The position numbers and the translations under genes are program-made. The notes beneath the pieces were generated by a model. It made no database searches, was not told where the DNA came from, and was given only the letters and a program-made list of their open reading frames with translations. A stretch of 64,000 nt of DNA from DASZIT01 sp963709665 (GTDB taxonomy: Bacteria > Actinomycetota > Acidimicrobiia > Acidimicrobiales > RAAP-2). Positions within the stretch are counted from its first letter, which is position 1. Each line of letters begins with the position of its first letter. Location: the NCBI GenBank assembly GCA_963709665.1, contig CAVPWU010000002.1, positions 310,001-374,000 of the forward strand, read 5' to 3'. This document shows, one piece after another, positions 27,901 through 37,600 of this stretch.

Positions 27901-30144
27901 ATGAGCCCGGCCGTCCCGCCGTCGGCAGCCGACGGGGAGGGCCAGGGTCGCCGACTGGCCCAACTGGCCGAGCTCCCGGTGTCCGTGCTCAAGGGGGTGG
28001 GTCCCGGAACGGCGGCCGACCTCGAGGCCCTGGGGGTGGAGTCGGTGCTCGACCTCCTCACCCACTACCCGCGTCGGTACATCGACGGCACCCGCCTGGT
28101 GCCGCTGGCCGGCCTGGCGGTCGGCGAGACGGCCTCCGTGCTGGCCGAGGTCCGTGGCGTGCGACGCCCACCCACCCGCTACGGCCGGGGGAGGGGCAGG
28201 GGGCGTCCCCCCTCCCGGGTGGAGCTCGATGTCGCCGACGACTCGGGTGGACAGCTGACCGTCGTCTTCTTCAACCAGACCTGGCGGGCCGGCCAGCTGC
28301 CGGAGGGCACCCTGGCCCTCTTCTTCGGAACCTTGGGCACCTTCCGGGACCGGGCGCAGATGGTCAACCCCCGGGTCGAGGTCCTGGAGACGGCGGGCGA
28401 GGGGCGCGACCCGGGCACCGCCCCCGAGGCCGGTCGGGTCTTCCCCGTCTACCCCCTCAGCGAGAAGGCGTCCCTGACGTCGGCCCGCGTCTCGCGACTG
28501 ACCGGCGAGGCCCTGGACCGGGCCAAGACGTTCGCCGACCCGGTCCCGGAGCCCTGGCGCCGCCGCCACCGGCTCCTCGACCGCACCACCGCCTTCGACC
28601 ACATCCACCGTCCCTCGGCCTGGGCGGAGATCGAGCCGGCCCGGCGGCGGCTGGCCTTCGACGAGCTCTTCCGCCTGCAGCTCGCCCTGGTGCTCCGGAA
28701 GCGGCGCCTGGAGGAGGACGCCCGCGGCATCCGCCACGTGGTCTCCGTCCCGGAAGGCCCGACCCTGGTGGAGCGGTTCCTGGACCGGCTGCCCTTCGAG
28801 CCCACCGGTGCCCAGCTCGAGGCCATCGACACCATCCGCGGCGACCTGGCCGGCGGGCTCCCGATGCACCGCCTGCTGCAGGGCGACGTCGGGGCCGGGA
28901 AGACGGTGGTGGCGGTGGCGGCGGTGCTGATCGCCGTGGAGGGGGGGCACCAGGGGGCGCTGATGGCCCCCACCGAGGTGCTGGCCGAGCAACACGCCGC
29001 CGGTGTGACCCGTCTGCTCGACGGGATGACCGTCCCTGACCCCTCCACCCTGTCGGGGGACCGACCCCTCCGGGTGGCCCTGCTCACCAGCCGCACCCCG
29101 GCGGGCGAGCGTGCCCTCCTCCACGCCGGGCTGGCCGAGGGCACCGTCGACCTCCTGATCGGAACCCACGCCCTGCTCACCGACGAGGTGCGGTTCCGGT
29201 CGTTGGGCGTGGCGGTCATCGACGAGCAGCACCGCTTCGGCGTCGAGCAGCGGGCCGCCCTCCGGGCCAAGGGACGCGGCACCGACGGGGAGGGCCTCGA
29301 TCCCGACCTCCTGGTGATGACCGCCACCCCGATCCCCCGGACGGCGGCGATGGTGGTCTTCGGCGACCTCGACCTGTCGGTGGTGGGTGAGCTGCCCCCC
29401 GGTCGGGCCCCGGTGGCGACCCACTGGGCACGCACCCCCCTCGAGACCGAGGCGGCCTGGACCCGGGTCCGCCGGGAGGTGGAGGCCGGGCACCGGGCCT
29501 TCGTGGTATGTCCCCTGGTGGAGGGCTCCGAGCGGATCGAGGCGAGATCGGCCACCGAGGAGGCGGAGCGCCTCGCTGCCGCCGAGCTGGCCGGTCTCCG
29601 GATCGGACTCCTCCACGGCCAGATGAAGCCGGCCGAGAAGGAGACGGTGATGGCCGACTTCCGTCGAGGTGACCTCGATGTGCTGGTGGCCACCACGGTG
29701 ATCGAGGTGGGCGTCGACGTCACCGAGGCGACGGTGATGGTGATCGAGGACGCCGACCGGTTCGGTATCGCCCAGCTCCACCAGCTTCGGGGTCGGGTGG
29801 GTAGGGGGACCGACCCCTCGTGGTGTTACCTCCTCTCGGAGTCCGACAGCCCCGAGGCCGAGACCCGGCTGTCCGCCATGGAGCGGACCACCGACGGGTT
29901 CGAACTGGCCGATGTGGACCTCGAGCTCCGGGGCGAGGGGACCATCCTGGGTGCCCGGCAGAAGGGCCGCAGTGACCTGAAGCTCGCCCGCCTCCTCACC
30001 GACCGGGATCTGGTGGTGGCGGCCCGGGAGGTGGCCGAATCGGTGGTCGGCGAGGACCCCACCCTGGTGGGCCACCCGCTCCTGACCGATGAGCTGCGGA
30101 TCCACGTGGACGAGGACGAGGCCGCCTTTCTGTTCAAGAGCTGA
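27901..30144 (+). CDS. recG: ATP-dependent DNA helicase RecG
   Basis: A 747-residue branch-migration helicase that regresses stalled forks and processes recombination intermediates. It has an N-terminal wedge/OB domain (PVSVLKGVGPGTAADLEALG, then THYPRRYID), a helicase core with Walker A GDVGAGKTVVAVA (about residue 327), the VIDEQHRFGVEQR box (DEQH in place of DExH), TATPIPRTAAM, and the RecG-type end FGIAQLHQLRGRVGRG followed by GARQKGRSDLKLA. ATG 27901 is chosen as the first start after fakA; it lies 22 nt past the fakA stop. Confidence 0.95.
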   Translation: MSPAVPPSAADGEGQGRRLAQLAELPVSVLKGVGPGTAADLEALGVESVLDLLTHYPRRYIDGTRLVPLAGLAVGETASVLAEVRGVRRPPTRYGRGRGRGRPPSRVELDVADDSGGQLTVVFFNQTWRAGQLPEGTLALFFGTLGTFRDRAQMVNPRVEVLETAGEGRDPGTAPEAGRVFPVYPLSEKASLTSARVSRLTGEALDRAKTFADPVPEPWRRRHRLLDRTTAFDHIHRPSAWAEIEPARRRLAFDELFRLQLALVLRKRRLEEDARGIRHVVSVPEGPTLVERFLDRLPFEPTGAQLEAIDTIRGDLAGGLPMHRLLQGDVGAGKTVVAVAAVLIAVEGGHQGALMAPTEVLAEQHAAGVTRLLDGMTVPDPSTLSGDRPLRVALLTSRTPAGERALLHAGLAEGTVDLLIGTHALLTDEVRFRSLGVAVIDEQHRFGVEQRAALRAKGRGTDGEGLDPDLLVMTATPIPRTAAMVVFGDLDLSVVGELPPGRAPVATHWARTPLETEAAWTRVRREVEAGHRAFVVCPLVEGSERIEARSATEEAERLAAAELAGLRIGLLHGQMKPAEKETVMADFRRGDLDVLVATTVIEVGVDVTEATVMVIEDADRFGIAQLHQLRGRVGRGTDPSWCYLLSESDSPEAETRLSAMERTTDGFELADVDLELRGEGTILGARQKGRSDLKLARLLTDRDLVVAAREVAESVVGEDPTLVGHPLLTDELRIHVDEDEAAFLFKS

Positions 30145-30168
30145 GCGGGGGGCGGCGGGGTCGGCCGG

Positions 30169-30174
30169 TAGAGT
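30169..30174 (+). promoter_or_regulatory. -10 box TAGAGT placing the transcript start at the rsmD GTG
   Basis: TAGAGT ends 6 nt before GTG 30181. If used, the RNA begins at or next to the start codon. The adjoining GGAGG would then not act as a Shine-Dalgarno for this start. Confidence 0.45.
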
Positions 30175-30180
30175 TGGAGG

Positions 30181-30738
30181 GTGCGCGTGATCGGAGGCGA
30201 GTTCCGGGGCCGACGGCTCCAGGCCCCGGACAGCCGATCGGTGCGTCCCACCTCGGACCGGGCCCGGGAGGCGATCTTCGACATCCTCTTCAGCCTCGGC
30301 GGGGTGGAGGCACTGCAGGTGGTCGACCTGTTCGCCGGCACCGGGGCCCTGGGCATCGAGGCGCTCTCCCGGGGCGCGGCCTCGGTCACCTTCGTCGACG
30401 GTGATCCCCGTAGTCTCGACCTGGTGCGGACCAACCTGGCCGCCGTGGGGCTGCCCGACGCCGAGCGGGACGGGTTCGCCACCGTGATCCGGGCCGACGT
30501 GGACGCCTGGGTGGCCACCACGGCGTCGAGGTACGACCTCGTCCTCTGTGATCCTCCCTATGCCTACGAAGGCTGGCCGACCCTCTTCGACCACCTGCCG
30601 GGCGACCTGTGCGTGCTCGAGTCCGGAGCCGAGATCGCCGTGGCCGACGGGTGGGACGTCCTCAGATCCAAGCGGTATGGCGGTACGATCGTGACGGTGG
30701 TCCAACCGGACCGGGTCGCTCAGAAAGGTGCCTCGTGA
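30181..30738 (+). CDS. rsmD: 16S rRNA (guanine966-N2)-methyltransferase RsmD
   Basis: A 185-residue SAM-dependent methyltransferase. MRVIGGEFRGRRL is the classical RsmD start. The SAM site is VDLFAGTGALGIEALSRGA, followed by FVDGDPRS and the catalytic N-methylation motif DPPY in LVLCDPPYAYEGW. It methylates G966 of 16S rRNA during 30S assembly. GTG 30181 fits the conserved N-terminus and an upstream -10. GTG 30187 has better GGAGG spacing (6 nt) but would remove the two first conserved residues. It overlaps coaD by GTGA, the usual rsmD-coaD pairing. Confidence 0.94.
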   Translation: MRVIGGEFRGRRLQAPDSRSVRPTSDRAREAIFDILFSLGGVEALQVVDLFAGTGALGIEALSRGAASVTFVDGDPRSLDLVRTNLAAVGLPDAERDGFATVIRADVDAWVATTASRYDLVLCDPPYAYEGWPTLFDHLPGDLCVLESGAEIAVADGWDVLRSKRYGGTIVTVVQPDRVAQKGAS

Positions 30739-31217
30739 GGATTGCGCTGATCCCGGGATCGTATGACCCGGTCCACAACGGTCACCTCGAGGTGGTGGAG
30801 CAGGCCGCCCGGCTCTTCGACGAGGTGGTGGTGGCCGCCCTCCGCAATCCCCAGAAGAGCGAGGCGCTCTTCGATCTCGAGGAGCGCCAGGAGATGCTGG
30901 AGGACGCCCTCGCCCACCTGGCCAACGTGCGCATCGTGTCCGTCTCCACCCTGGTGGTCAACGTGGCCGCCGACGTGGGGGCCAGCGCCATCGTGAAGGG
31001 CCTGCGGGCGGTCTCCGACTTCGAGAACGAACTGCAGATGGCCCAGATGAACAAGCAGCTGTCCGGGGTGGAGACCATCTTCATCCCCACCAGCTCCGCC
31101 CACTCGTTCATCGCCTCGCGCCTGCTCCGCGAGGTGGCCCGCTTCGGCGGGGACGTCACCGCCTTCGTGCCCAAGAACGTGGCCCTCCGGCTGCAGGAGA
31201 AGTTTGCCGATGAGTGA
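30735..31217 (+). CDS. coaD: Phosphopantetheine adenylyltransferase CoaD
   Basis: A 160-residue nucleotidyltransferase that makes dephospho-CoA from 4'-phosphopantetheine and ATP. It starts MRIALIPGSYDPVHNGHLEV, containing the GxYDPxHxGH adenylylation motif, and has KGLRAVSDFENELQMAQMN and PTSSAHSFIASRLLREVAR, the CoaD substrate-binding and ATP-closing segments. GTG overlaps the rsmD stop by 4 nt and its stop overlaps the next ATG by 8 nt. CoA supply is relevant to the ACP-dependent pathways here, but this is the housekeeping copy. Confidence 0.96.
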   Translation: MRIALIPGSYDPVHNGHLEVVEQAARLFDEVVVAALRNPQKSEALFDLEERQEMLEDALAHLANVRIVSVSTLVVNVAADVGASAIVKGLRAVSDFENELQMAQMNKQLSGVETIFIPTSSAHSFIASRLLREVARFGGDVTAFVPKNVALRLQEKFADE

Positions 31218-31821
31218 CCTCTTCTCCGATCTGGACGACCAGCGGGCCGCCGACGAGGAGCCCGATGCCGAGGCGCTGGTCCGGGAGGCGCTCGAGCTCG
31301 TCCTCAACGCCAAGGCCATGCCGCTGTCCGCCTCCGTCCTGATCTCCCGCGACGAGGTGGCGGAGCTGCTCCAGGGCTCCCTCGACCGGATGCCGGACGA
31401 GCTGCGTCAGGCCCGGTGGCTGCTGCGCGAGCGCCAGGACTTCATCGCCGAGAAGTCGCGGGAGGCCGACGCCCTGCTCGAGGAGGTCCGGGTCCAGGCG
31501 GAACGGATGGTCCAGCGCACCGAGATCGTCCGCCAGGCCAACCACGTCGCCCAGCGCATCCTCGACGACGCCAACGAGGAGGCCCGGCGGCTCCGTCACG
31601 AGGCCGAGGACTACGCCGACCAGAAGCTGGCCAGCTTCGAGATCGTGCTCGACCGGACCATGAAGACGGTGCAGGCCGGCCGTGAGAAGTTGCAGGTGAC
31701 CCCGCTGCCGCCGGTGGAGATCGGGGAGGGCGGGGACACCTCCCTGGCCGCTCCCGTCACCCCCGGCGTCCCCGACCCGGTGGACGACCCGGACGGCTTC
31801 TTCGACCAGGACCTCGACTGA
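31210..31821 (+). CDS. Coiled-coil protein, SepIVA/Rv2927c-like
   Basis: A 203-residue, strongly charged protein, almost wholly helical from about 25 to 160 with Glu/Arg/Gln-rich heptads (RQDFIAEKSREADALLEEVR, QAERMVQRTEIVRQANH). The Pro/Asp-rich tail is probably disordered. Its place between coaD and a DUF177 gene matches Rv2927c/SepIVA of mycobacteria, a DivIVA-like protein linked to septation and envelope growth. Homology is inferred from synteny and coiled-coil character, not alignment. ATG 31210 is chosen over TTG 31204. It overlaps coaD by 8 nt. Confidence 0.75.
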   Translation: MSDLFSDLDDQRAADEEPDAEALVREALELVLNAKAMPLSASVLISRDEVAELLQGSLDRMPDELRQARWLLRERQDFIAEKSREADALLEEVRVQAERMVQRTEIVRQANHVAQRILDDANEEARRLRHEAEDYADQKLASFEIVLDRTMKTVQAGREKLQVTPLPPVEIGEGGDTSLAAPVTPGVPDPVDDPDGFFDQDLD

Positions 31822-31826
31822 GCGGG

Positions 31827-32378
31827 ATGTCCGTGGCGTCCACCCGACCCTTCCTCGTCCACGCCGCCGCCCTCCGCAAGGTGGCCGGTACCACCAGGCA
31901 CGAGGAGCGCCGGGGGGTCATCGAGGGACTGGGCACGGTCAGCGTGGTGGTTCCCGAGGGCGCCGAGATCGACGCCGTGGTGACCCTCTCCTCCTACCCG
32001 GGCGGGATCATGGCCACCGGGACCGTCTCGGCGCCCTGGCAGGGGGAGTGCCGACGGTGCGGGGGGGTGGTGACCGGAGCGGTGCAGGCCACCGTCCGCG
32101 AGCGCTACGTGCCCACCGGCCCGGGTCAGCCCGACCCGGACCCGCAGGCCGACGTCTACCCCCTGAGCGATGATCTGCTCGATCTCGAGCCCCTGGCCAG
32201 GGACGCCGTCCTCCTCGAGCTGCCGCTGGCCCCCCTCTGCTCCGAGGACTGCAAGGGCCTCTGTCCCCAGTGCGGGGCGAACCGGAACCTCGAGACCTGT
32301 GTCTGCGAGGCGCCCTCGGACCCTCGCTGGGCGGCGCTCTCGGAGCTGCGTGACATCGACGGTGGTGGGTCGGTCTAA
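31827..32378 (+). CDS. DUF177/YceD family protein
   Basis: A 183-residue protein with two Cys pairs, WQGECRRCGGVVTG in the middle and LCSEDCKGLCPQCGANRN near the end, separated by an acidic DVYPLSDDLLDLEPLARDAV segment. This is the YceD/DUF177 pattern. The family almost always precedes rpmF and is connected with 23S rRNA accumulation and ribosome assembly in bacteria and plastids. Here rpmF follows 12 nt downstream. Its TAA stop is part of the TAAACT box that may drive rpmF. Confidence 0.93.
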   Translation: MSVASTRPFLVHAAALRKVAGTTRHEERRGVIEGLGTVSVVVPEGAEIDAVVTLSSYPGGIMATGTVSAPWQGECRRCGGVVTGAVQATVRERYVPTGPGQPDPDPQADVYPLSDDLLDLEPLARDAVLLELPLAPLCSEDCKGLCPQCGANRNLETCVCEAPSDPRWAALSELRDIDGGGSV

Positions 32379-32381
32379 ACT
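32376..32381 (+). promoter_or_regulatory. -10 box TAAACT before rpmF
   Basis: TAAACT ends 9 nt before the rpmF ATG and overlaps the DUF177 stop. The short distance and lack of any Shine-Dalgarno in GTCCCCCTT point to leaderless or near-leaderless expression of rpmF. A weak TGACAT lies 19 nt further upstream. Confidence 0.4.
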
Positions 32382-32390
32382 GTCCCCCTT

Positions 32391-32570
32391 ATGGCCGTCC
32401 CCAAGAAGAAGACCTCGAAGTCCAAGAGCCGCAGCCGCCGAGCCTCCGCCTGGGTGCTCAAGACGCCGGCGCGCTCCGTGTGCCCGCAGTGCACCACCGC
32501 CAAGCTGCCCCACGTCGTCTGCCCGAACTGCGGGTGGTACAAGGGCCGCCAGGCGATCGAAGTCGACTAG
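32391..32570 (+). CDS. rpmF: 50S ribosomal protein L32
   Basis: A 59-residue ribosomal protein: MAVPKKKTSKSKSRSRRASA is the universal basic start, and VCPQCTTAKLPHVVCPNCGW carries the zinc-ribbon Cys pairs. It lies between the DUF177 gene and plsX, the standard arrangement. Its TAG stop shares one base with the plsX GTG. Confidence 0.97.
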   Translation: MAVPKKKTSKSKSRSRRASAWVLKTPARSVCPQCTTAKLPHVVCPNCGWYKGRQAIEVD

Positions 32571-33610
32571 TGGCCCGCCGGGCCGAGCGCCCGACGGGCG
32601 AAGCCTTCGCGGCCCTGCCGGTGGCGGTCGACGCCATGGGGGGCGATCGGGCCCCCGGTGAGATCGTGGCCGGCGCCCGCCGGGCCTCCGACGAGTCGGG
32701 CATCAAGGTGCTGTTGGTCGGGCGGCCGGGTGACATGGGCGATACCGGGGGGCTGCCGGAGTTCCACGCCTCCGAGGTGATCGGCATGGACGACGACCCC
32801 GGACAGGGCGTACGCCGGAAGAAGGACTCCTCGTTGGTCCGGGCCGCCGAGGCGGTCCGCGACGGTCAGGCCCTGGCCATGGTCTCGGCGGGGAACACCG
32901 GTGCCACCATGGCGTCGGCCCTGCTGCGCATGGGGCGGCTTCCCGGCGTGATCCGCCCGGCCATCGCCACCCCGATCCCCAACCCCGGTACGGGTAAGCC
33001 ACCGACGGTGCTGCTCGACTCGGGGGCCAATGCCGAGTGCAACGCGCAGATGCTGGTGCAGTTCGCCCAGATGGGGGCGGCCTTCTCCACCGAGCGCTAC
33101 GGGGTCGAGCGCCCCACGGTGGCCCTGCTGTCGATCGGTGAGGAGAAGTCGAAGGGGACCCCACTCGAGAAGGAGGCCCACGCCCTGCTGGCGGCGGGGG
33201 CCGGTGGGGACGGGTTCGACTTCATCGGCAATGTCGAGGGCCGCGACTTCTTCCTGGCCGCCGCCGACGTGGTGGTCACCGACGGGTTCACCGGCAACGT
33301 GGCACTCAAGACCATGGAGGGGTCGATGCGGTTCCTCATCGCCGCCCTCACCGAGATCCTGGGGAGGCCCCATCTGCAGGATGCCGCCCAGGCCCTGGTC
33401 CCGGAGCTGCTGCCCCTGGCCGAGGCGCTGGAGCCCGAAGGGACCGGCGGGTCCATGCTGCTCGGCGTCGACGGGGTCTGCGTCATCAGCCACGGCTCGT
33501 CGTCGGCCACCGCCATGTTCAATGCCATCACCGTCGCTCACGACCTGGCGGTGGCCGGTCTGGTGGAGGCGGTGGCGGGCTCGGTGACCGAGGTGGTCGT
33601 ACCCGACTGA
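32570..33610 (+). CDS. plsX: Acyl-ACP:phosphate acyltransferase PlsX
   Basis: A 346-residue enzyme that makes acyl-phosphate from acyl-ACP and phosphate for phospholipid synthesis. Motifs are VAVDAMGGDRAPGEIVAGA, AMVSAGNTGATMASALL, TVLLDSGANAECNAQMLVQF, GNVEGRDFF, VVTDGFTGNVALKTMEGS and GGSMLLGVDGVCVISHGSS, all in family order. About 15 extra residues precede the conserved start, so an internal start is possible, but GTG 32570 is the one coupled to rpmF. In many bacteria plsX is followed by acpP or rnc; here those genes resume 15.7 kb downstream. Confidence 0.96.
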   Translation: MARRAERPTGEAFAALPVAVDAMGGDRAPGEIVAGARRASDESGIKVLLVGRPGDMGDTGGLPEFHASEVIGMDDDPGQGVRRKKDSSLVRAAEAVRDGQALAMVSAGNTGATMASALLRMGRLPGVIRPAIATPIPNPGTGKPPTVLLDSGANAECNAQMLVQFAQMGAAFSTERYGVERPTVALLSIGEEKSKGTPLEKEAHALLAAGAGGDGFDFIGNVEGRDFFLAAADVVVTDGFTGNVALKTMEGSMRFLIAALTEILGRPHLQDAAQALVPELLPLAEALEPEGTGGSMLLGVDGVCVISHGSSSATAMFNAITVAHDLAVAGLVEAVAGSVTEVVVPD

Positions 33611-33665
33611 TTCCTCCGGCCGCCCGGCCGACCCTGGGGGACGGGGGTACTGGGGGACGGGGTAC

Positions 33666-34532
33666 TCAGGCCAGGCCGAATCCCAACTCCCGGAGCAGGT
33701 CCTCGGTGACCGCCCACAGCCGTTCGGCGTCCACGTCGGACCGCCCGGCCTTCGAGGCCTTCCTCAGCTGGCTGCGGACGTAGTAGCCACCCGTCTTCCC
33801 CTCCACCTCAGGAGAGGCCGCCAGGTAGACCACGGTGGAAGCCCCGACGGTGGCGGTGATCTCGAAGTGTCGGAACAACCGGTTGCCCCAGCCGGAGAAG
33901 CCGGCCAGGTCCCCGTCCATGCCGAAGCCGCTCCTCACCGGCCCCGGATGCACGCAGTTGGCGGTGATCCTCTCCGGGTCGAGGCGGTGCACCAGTCCCC
34001 GGGTGAACAGCACGTTGGCCAGCTTCGACTGGCTGTAGGCGCCCCACGACGAGTAGCCGGACGGGCTCTGGAGCCCGTCCCACTTCATACCCCGCCAGGC
34101 CGCCCGGTGGGCAAGGGACGCCACGTTGACGATGCGGGCCCCGTCGACGCTCCGGACGTGGTCACGTAGGAGATTGGTCAGGTAGAACGGGCCGACGTGG
34201 TTGACCCCGAAGGTCTGCTCGAGTCCCTGGGCCGTCTCCGACCGGGTCGACCAGATCCCTCCGGCGTTGTTGACCAGGACGTCGATCCGGTCCCACCGCT
34301 GTCGGAGGTCGTCGGCACACGCCCGGACCGATGTCAGGTCGGCGAGGTCCAGCGACGCGGTGTGCACGTCGTCGGACCCGGTGGAGCCCCGGATCTCCGC
34401 CGCCGCGGCTTCCGCCTTGGCCGGATTCCGGCAGGCCAGCACGGTGGTGGCACCCATCCCGGCCAGGGCCAGCGCCGTCTCCTTGCCGATTCCGGAGTTG
34501 GCACCGGTGATGACGACGACCTTGCCGTGCAT
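33666..34532 (-). CDS. Short-chain dehydrogenase/reductase (retinol-dehydrogenase-like)
   Basis: A 288-residue NAD(P)-dependent oxidoreductase with the Rossmann motif VVITGANSGIGKETA, CRNPAKA, a DLADL acidic segment, LVNNAGGIW and the catalytic YxxxK in GAYSQSKLANVLF (with the Ser in VNVASLAHR). The long YSSWGAYSQSK region is like retinol-dehydrogenase/WW-domain oxidoreductase-type SDRs acting on lipophilic alcohols or aldehydes. ATG 34532 (MHGKVVVITG) follows a GCGAGG at suitable spacing; the frame is open 31 codons further upstream without support. It is divergent from the glycosyltransferase-hydrolase-acyltransferase gene, which suggests a role in the same lipid chemistry. Confidence 0.9.
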   Translation of the reverse strand: MHGKVVVITGANSGIGKETALALAGMGATTVLACRNPAKAEAAAAEIRGSTGSDDVHTASLDLADLTSVRACADDLRQRWDRIDVLVNNAGGIWSTRSETAQGLEQTFGVNHVGPFYLTNLLRDHVRSVDGARIVNVASLAHRAAWRGMKWDGLQSPSGYSSWGAYSQSKLANVLFTRGLVHRLDPERITANCVHPGPVRSGFGMDGDLAGFSGWGNRLFRHFEITATVGASTVVYLAASPEVEGKTGGYYVRSQLRKASKAGRSDVDAERLWAVTEDLLRELGFGLA

Positions 34533-34611
34533 GGAGACCTCGCTGGTCGGAAGGGATGGGCCACGGATCGTGCCGGGCGGGCTTCCACCCCCTACACCCG
34601 CCGTACCAGGG

Positions 34612-34621
34612 ACATTAGGCT
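34612..34621. promoter_or_regulatory. Overlapping divergent -10 boxes (SDR and fusion gene)
   Basis: TAGGCT (34616-34621, + strand) could serve the three-domain fusion gene with a leader of about 33 nt. TAATGT (34617-34612, - strand) could serve the SDR gene. They overlap by 2 bp, the same layout as at fakA/rpmB. No convincing -35 is seen. Confidence 0.3.
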
Positions 34622-34660
34622 TCATCCGCCGACGAGTCCGAATCGCGGAGAGGTGTGCGC

Positions 34661-37600
34661 ATGAGGGTGCTGGTGGTGGCGTGGGACAGCGGCGGCGGCG
34701 TCGAGGTCGTCGAGACGGTCGTCCGGAGGCTGGTGGCTCGGGGCCATCAGGTGCGGGTACTGGGAACCGAGGGGCTTCGGGCCGGTCTCGAGGGGGTGGG
34801 CGCCTCGTTCGCTCCCTACCGGTATGCCCCCGACAACGACCGCAGCCGCGCCGAGACCGACCTGCTCAAGGACTGGGAGGCCACGAACCCCCTCGACGCC
34901 TTCGCCCGAATCCGGGACCGGGTGATGTTCGGGCCCGCCCGACACTTCTGCCGGGACGTGGAGGAGGAGTTGGCCGACCATCCGGCCGACGTCGTCGTGG
35001 TCGACGTGATGATCGCCTCCGCCCTCGGCGGCGCCGAAGCGGCCGGCGTGCCGCGGGTGCTCCTGATGCACGCTCTCTACGGCATTCCCCGCCAGGGGGC
35101 ACCACCGATGGGCGCCGGCCTGCTGCCGGCCACCAACGCCGGTGGCCGTCTCCGCGACCGGGCGGTGACCGGAGTGACGTTGAAGCTGTTCGCCACCGGC
35201 CTGCCACCCCTCAACGAGTCCCGTCGTGAGCTGGGCCTGGCGCCCTACGAGTCGCCACTCGAGCTGTTCGAGCACGCCGACCGGATCCTGGTGTGCACCA
35301 GCCCCAGCTACGACTTCGGAGCCGGGACGGCGCCGTCGAATGTGTCCTACGTCGGCCCGCAGTTCGAGGAGGCCGCCCCCGGTGCCTGGGACGACCCGTG
35401 GGCAGGGCTGGCGCCGAAGCCTCTGGTCCTGGTCGGCCTGAGCAGCACGTTCATGGACCAACGCCATCTCCTCCAGCGCGCCGCCGACGCGCTGGGGCGG
35501 CTGCCCGTCCACGGCCTGGTCACCACCGGTCCGGCCATCGACCCGTCCGAGATCGTCGCCCCACCCAACGTGGTGGTCACCCGCTGGGTGCGGCACGCCG
35601 ACGTCCTCCCCCACTGTGCGGCGGTGGTGACCCACGGGGGCCACGGGACGGTGATGAAGTCGCTGCAGGCCGGGGTGCCGCTGGTGGTGGCGCCGCTCGG
35701 ACGGGACCAGCCAGACAACGCCGCCCGGGTGGTCCACGCCGGTGCCGGGGTGCGGGTGGGGCCGAAGGCCCGGGTGTCGAGACTCGAGCAGGCCATCGCC
35801 CAGGCCGTCTGGGATCCGGCCCTCCGGGCCGGGGCCGCCCGGATGGCCGCCACCCTGGCCGCCGAGCGGGACGACGATCGGGTGGTCGACCTGCTGGAAC
35901 GGGTGGTGGAGGAGGTGCCCCGCCGGCTTCCGACGTCACCGGACTGGCAGCCGCTCGACGACCCCGTCGGGGCCGACCCGGCGGAGATCGAGCTCCCGGA
36001 GTCGATGACCCGCCACGTGGTGGAGGTCTCCGACGGCGGGCGGATCGAGACCTTCGAGTCCGGCACGGGTCCGGCCGTCGTGCTCCTGCACGGGATGGGG
36101 CTGTCGGCCGACATCTGGGCCCGCCAGGTCCCCGCGCTTTCGGCACACCATCGGGTCATCGCCTGGAACCAGCGGGGCTGCGGCGGATCGACGGCCGGTT
36201 CCGGCGGTTACGGGCTCGACCGCCTGGTCGACGATCTGATCGAGACGCTGACGGCGAGGGACGTGCGCCACGCCGTGCTGATCGGCCATTCGGTGGCGGG
36301 CATGGTGGTGCTCGAGGCGGCGATCACCCGGTCCGACCAGCTGGCGGAACGGGTGACCGGATTGATGGTGGTCTCGACCACCGGCGGAGCGGTGCCGGCC
36401 ATCGGCTCCTCGCCGGTGAAGGATGCGCTGTTCGGGTCGGCGCTGGCCGTCGAGGGGCGGTGGCACCCCTCGTCTCGGATGCCCTCCATGTCCCGGCTCG
36501 GCGCCTGGCTCTCCTTCGGGCGAGGGAACGGCACGCCCGAGGAACTGGCCCTGGTGCGCCGCGTCACCGAGGCGGCGGATCCCCAGGCCGGCCCGGAGCA
36601 GATGCGGCTGATGCTCACCTACGACGCCCGGGGACGCTACGCGGACATCCGCCTGCCGGTGCGGGTGGTGGCCGGCACGTGGGACAGCTTCCTGCCTGCC
36701 AAGCACGCCGCGCTGCTGGCGTCCAGCATCCCGGGGGCACTCCTGGTGTCGTTCCCCAAGTCGGGGCACATGCTGATGCTCGAGCAACCGGATGGCTTCA
36801 ACGACGTGGTGGCGGGATTCAGTGCCGACCCGGCGACCGGGGGGGCTGGACCGGTCGCCATCCCCGACCGACTGTCCCAGCCGGAGTCGACGTCCGCGGC
36901 GGCGGGTACCCGGCGCCGGCGTGGCCCGACCGACGCCTCCACGGGCTCACGCCATCCGTCGATCGAGCCGATCGGGTTCCGACGTCCGGGCATGCGCCGG
37001 TTCAACGGGGAGGACTCCGGGTTCCTCTCGCTGGAGCTGCCCACCCAGCCGATGACCTCCCAGTTCGTGGTGGTGGTCCGACCCGCCGCCGGCCCGGACG
37101 GCCAGCGGCGGCCGATCACGCTCAACCAGCTCCAGTCGCACCTGGCCCGCCGGCTGGGGGAGTTGCCCAGCTTCCGCTGGCGGATCCTCCGGGTCCCGCT
37201 CGGACTGAGCCACCACGTGGCGGTGGAGGATCCCGCCTTCGACATCACCGAGCACCTCGAGCACGTCACCGTCGACCCCACGGAGGGCGACCGGGGTTTC
37301 GCCCGGGTCTGCAACGAGCTGGCCGGACGCTGTCTCGACCGAGCCCGCCCCCTCTGGATGGTGACCCTGGTCGACGGTCTGGACGAGGGCCGCCAGGGAC
37401 TGGTGATCCGGTTCCACCACGCCCTGATGGACGGGGGTCCGACCATCCAGACGCTGGCCCGGATCCTGTCCGACGACGACCACCAGGTGGTCAGGGCCGC
37501 TGACGAGTGGGAGCCGGTGCCCCTCCCCACCCGGGGTCTGCTGTTACGCGACGCGGTGGGCGACGAGGCCCGGATCATCAGCCGACTGCCGGCTCTCGCT